Below, in pieces: positions 5,500 to 7,738 of a stretch of 7,738 nt of DNA. The notes beneath the pieces were generated by a model. It did no database searches, was not told the origin of the DNA, and saw only the letters and a program-made list of their open reading frames with translations. The DNA lies in contig DASQSZ010000017.1 in the NCBI GenBank assembly GCA_035642125.1, positions 1 through 7,738 of the forward strand. Reading direction: 5' to 3'. Position numbers and translations under genes: made by a program. How positions within the stretch are numbered: position 1 is the stretch's first letter; each line of letters starts with the position of its first letter. This DNA is from CALAED01 sp937891035 (lineage in GTDB: Bacteria; Actinomycetota; Actinomycetes; Streptosporangiales; Streptosporangiaceae).

Positions 5500-7173
5500 T
5501 CAGCGGGGCGCCGAACGGCCGAGCAGCGCCCGGCGCAGCCGGCCGAGCCCACGGCGAATCCGCCGGCTGAGCCGGCGGTTCTGCCGGGCCTTGATCGCCC
5601 GCAGTTCGTCATTGAGCCGGTGTGCCTGGGCCTGCCATTTCTCCGCGGTGGACTGCCAGTGCCGGGCCTTGGCCTCCCAGTCGTCGGCCAGGTCGGGCGG
5701 GCTGTCGGGCCCGGCCGGCCGCAGCGCCCATTCTGTGCCGTCGATCGTGTGCGCGCCGAACAGGTCCCGTACCACGTCGTCGATGTCGTCACCGGCTCCC
5801 GCGATCCGGTGCGCCCTGGCGAACGCGCGCGTCTGCTCGAAGCGCGCGTCCCCGCTCCCCTCGGCCCGGCCGCCGGGCTCACGGGGCTCACTGGGCTCAC
5901 GGGACTCACGGGACTCACGGGGCAGCTCGAGCACCACGAGGCCGTACCTTTCGTGTTCGGCCAGGTGGATGAGCCGACGGAGCGCGGCGCCCGTGGGCAC
6001 CCACCCGGCCGGGCAGTGGAGGCGGTAGGGCGTGGGGAACGCCGTCTTCGGCACCGACTCCACCAGCCGAACCCGGCCGTCGTCGCCGAGCCCTTCGCGC
6101 ATCAGCCGCAGCTCAAGCCGCGGATCACCAAGCAGATCATGTCGCTCGTCGCTGATCGTCGACCACGGGCCGACCAACCTGATGGACACGTCGGACACCA
6201 AGCCGGCGGTCAGCCCGCTGACGGTCGCCCTGGCCTGCTCCCAGGTGGCGTCGGTCACGTCCACCACGGCCTCGACGCCGGCCACCCGCCATTGCCGGCC
6301 GGGGTCGGGCCGGCGGTTGCGCGGAATCAGCACCCTGTTCGCGTAGAACGCCCGGGTGTACCGGCCGGCGCGCGCCCCGTCGGTCATGGTGGTGGACCAG
6401 CCCAGATGCCAGCTACTGCTTGCGAGCTCGGGGATGAACACCGCGCCCGTCTGGCCCAGCCGGTAGCCGAACTCGATGTCTTCGCCCAGGATCATGTCGC
6501 TGTCGACGTCGCCCGCGTCGTGGTAGAACGCGCGGTGGTACGAGGCGGAGGCTCCGGTGAACACCCGCGACGCCTGGGCGCCGGCGGCGCGAAGCTGATC
6601 GGTCTCTTCGATGAACGGCTCGTAGTGATGTCCCTGGGACTCTTCGCTGTCGAAGAGCTTCTCGCCGTCGCCCCTGGCCACCGCGTCGTACACCTCTTGC
6701 GGGGTTAAGGTGGCCGTCCGGTAGTCGACGAAACGCTTGTGCCCGACGACGACGAGGTGGTCGGCGAGGTGATGCCAGCGGACCTGGGCCTCCACGTTGT
6801 CGTGGAAGCAGATCATGTCGGCGTCGAGTCGAACGAGCACATCGCCCTCCGCGGCGAGCGCGCCGGATCGATAGGCGTGCGCGCAGCCCCAGCCGCCGGG
6901 CAGGCTCGGCACGATGCGGGTGCGCTCGGGCCGGATCTCCGGCAGCCGCAGCGGCGGGTCGCTCCCGTCGTCGGCGATCACGACTTCGAGCAGGTGTGCC
7001 GGATAGGTCTGGGCGGCGAGCGCGGCGAGCGTCAGGTCCAGCTTGTGCTGTGCCTGATAGGCGGGAAGGACGACGCTGACCGACAACGCGGGCTCCCACT
7101 GACCGACCGCGGGGGGCTGGAGGATGCCGTAATCGTTTTCGCGGATCCGGGGCCGTGCGCTCGGCTTGGTCAC
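5500..7173 (-). CDS. GT2-family glycosyltransferase with C-terminal extension
   Basis: Inverting glycosyltransferase of 557 residues that would transfer a sugar from a nucleotide-sugar donor; donor and acceptor are unknown. The GT-A domain spans about 30-290: SVVLPAYQ (33-40), VVIADDGSD (64-72), RLDADM with metal-binding Asp117-x-Asp119, GEDIEFGYRL (230-239) with candidate catalytic Glu231/Asp232, and SWHLG (254-258). A second alpha/beta segment (about 295-415) begins VEAVVDV and ends YGLVVLELP without a DxD, and looks like a decayed second GT-A-like unit. A 9-bp repeat encodes RES/REP triplets near 417-432. The last 60 residues start with a Trp/Gln/Lys coiled coil and end in an Arg/Leu amphipathic tail, possibly for membrane or partner contact. 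There is no transmembrane helix. GTG at 7173 has AAGGAGG (7178-7184) 4 nt upstream. It lies downstream of the sugar aminotransferase gene on the same strand. Confidence 0.88.
   Translation of the reverse strand: MTKPSARPRIRENDYGILQPPAVGQWEPALSVSVVLPAYQAQHKLDLTLAALAAQTYPAHLLEVVIADDGSDPPLRLPEIRPERTRIVPSLPGGWGCAHAYRSGALAAEGDVLVRLDADMICFHDNVEAQVRWHHLADHLVVVGHKRFVDYRTATLTPQEVYDAVARGDGEKLFDSEESQGHHYEPFIEETDQLRAAGAQASRVFTGASASYHRAFYHDAGDVDSDMILGEDIEFGYRLGQTGAVFIPELASSSWHLGWSTTMTDGARAGRYTRAFYANRVLIPRNRRPDPGRQWRVAGVEAVVDVTDATWEQARATVSGLTAGLVSDVSIRLVGPWSTISDERHDLLGDPRLELRLMREGLGDDGRVRLVESVPKTAFPTPYRLHCPAGWVPTGAALRRLIHLAEHERYGLVVLELPRESRESREPSEPREPGGRAEGSGDARFEQTRAFARAHRIAGAGDDIDDVVRDLFGAHTIDGTEWALRPAGPDSPPDLADDWEAKARHWQSTAEKWQAQAHRLNDELRAIKARQNRRLSRRIRRGLGRLRRALLGRSAPR
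5879..5923 (+). repeat. Five tandem copies of a 9-bp unit inside the glycosyltransferase gene
   Basis: On the plus strand TCACGGGGC, TCACTGGGC, TCACGGGAC, TCACGGGAC and TCACGGGGC follow each other without gaps. On the coding strand they give RE(S/P)-type tripeptides in the linker between the second domain and the coiled-coil tail. Copy number changes would stay in frame. Confidence 0.85.
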
Positions 7174-7308
7174 CCAACCTCCTTGGGCGCTGTTGGATCG
7201 ATCGCGAACTAGGCGGAGGATACCCGTAATCCGGGCATGTGGCCGGGCGAACGGGCAATTATTGTTTGTGCAGATTTAGCGGCTGCCATTGGGACATCAA
7301 TGCGTGTT

Positions 7309-7339
7309 ACGCCTGTAACGGGCGTTCTCTAGCTTAGAG
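7309..7339 (-). terminator. Paired small hairpins after the aminotransferase gene
   Basis: On the minus strand, CTCTA-AGC-TAGAG (7327-7339) begins 11 nt after the aminotransferase stop and is followed at once by ACGCC/GGCGT (7309-7325, 7-nt loop). A competing GTTAC/GTAAC pairing overlaps the second. Stems are only 5 bp and no U-tract follows, so this is a weak candidate. The 177-bp gap with the glycosyltransferase gene otherwise shows no ORF and no convincing -35/-10 pair. Confidence 0.28.
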
Positions 7340-7350
7340 GGACCGAAGAG

Positions 7351-7738
7351 TTAATCCTTGGTGAATTTCGTCAGACTATTCACCGCTGTGATGACCTGGG
7401 CTAGATCAGTTTGGCTCAGGGACGGATGGACGGGGAGGGACAAGACCTCCTTCGCCGCCCGGTCGGTCTCCGGCAGATCCCACTCCCGGGCCGGCCGCCC
7501 GTCGGCCTCCAGGTACGGCCGCAGCCGGTGGATCGGAGTCGGGTAGTAGACCGCGCTGCCCACGCCGCGCGCGGCCAAGTGCCGCCGGGCTTTGTCCCGG
7601 TCGTCTCGCACCCGGATCGTGTACTGGTGATAGACGTGTTCGACCGCGTCGGCCACCGGCGGGGGCACCACCCCCGGCACCCCGCACAGCCCGGCGTCCA
7701 ACACCTTGGCGTTACTCCGCCGGGCGCGCGTGGCCTCC
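7351..7738 (-). CDS. DegT/DnrJ/EryC1/StrS aminotransferase, C-terminal part (5' end beyond right edge)
   Basis: C-terminal 128 residues of a PLP-dependent sugar aminotransferase, the family that aminates keto-sugars bound to nucleotides in the making of amino-sugars for surface glycans and antibiotics. Reading enters from the right edge with EATRARRSNAKVLDAGLCGVPG, here given as EATRARRSNAK then VLDAGLCGVPG. It continues with VYHQYTIRV, RDKARRHLAARGVGSAVYYP, PIHRLRPY, the LPETDRAAKEVLSLPVHP block and the final helix, ending at TAA (7351-7353). These are the standard C-terminal family blocks in order. The PLP-binding lysine and most of the fold are outside the window, so neither the sugar nor the product can be named. 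The gene is on the same strand as, and 177 bp upstream of, the glycosyltransferase gene. Confidence 0.9.
   Translation of the reverse strand, partial: EATRARRSNAKVLDAGLCGVPGVVPPPVADAVEHVYHQYTIRVRDDRDKARRHLAARGVGSAVYYPTPIHRLRPYLEADGRPAREWDLPETDRAAKEVLSLPVHPSLSQTDLAQVITAVNSLTKFTKD

Noticed and set aside
5485..6708. 407-codon plus-strand open frame antisense to the glycosyltransferase, with GLT repeats
   Set aside because: The GLT repeats are just the antisense reading of the 9-bp tandem repeat, and the minus strand has complete GT2 motifs.
7174..7350. AATAAT and TTGATG boxes in the gap upstream of the glycosyltransferase as a promoter
   Set aside because: AATAAT has no matching -35, and TTGATG has only a poor -10 (TAAATC) at suitable spacing; too weak to annotate.

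Overview
The window is very GC-rich, with strong G/C preference at third codon positions. It has GTG starts, Shine-Dalgarno (SD) sequences of the GGAGG type, and an RNase E carrying a long disordered N-terminal extension. This is a chromosomal segment of a high-GC actinomycete, plausibly a filamentous one (Streptomyces/Streptosporangium-like). I cannot name the genus from sequence alone.

Left block (1-2848, minus strand, housekeeping). It holds the 5' two-thirds or so of an RNase E/G gene, running off the left edge, preceded by a DUF2344/TIGR03936 radical-SAM-associated protein. This pair is a familiar neighbourhood in front of rplU-rpmA. The rne leader contains a strong hairpin whose 3' arm covers part of the rne SD sequence.

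Middle (2849-4555). A small YciI-family protein (minus) is divergent from an N-terminally membrane-anchored class I SAM methyltransferase (plus). Tandem hairpins and a G-quadruplex-type G tract lie between the yciI-like gene and the DUF2344 gene.

Toxin-antitoxin module (4556-5328, plus). A compact AbrB-type antitoxin and PIN-domain VapC toxin overlap by 11 bases. Their promoter carries two direct copies of an 11-bp motif spanning the -10 box and the SD, a clear candidate autoregulatory operator.

Right block (5500-7738, minus strand, glycan genes). There is a 557-residue GT2 glycosyltransferase with an apparently degenerate second domain, a 9-bp tandem repeat and a basic coiled-coil tail. Upstream of it is the C-terminal part of a DegT/DnrJ/EryC1/StrS sugar aminotransferase, cut by the right edge. 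With the membrane methyltransferase, these suggest a cell-surface or secondary-metabolite glycan locus next to the rne block, with a toxin-antitoxin module sitting inside it. No rRNA, tRNA, CRISPR array, transposase or integrase was seen.
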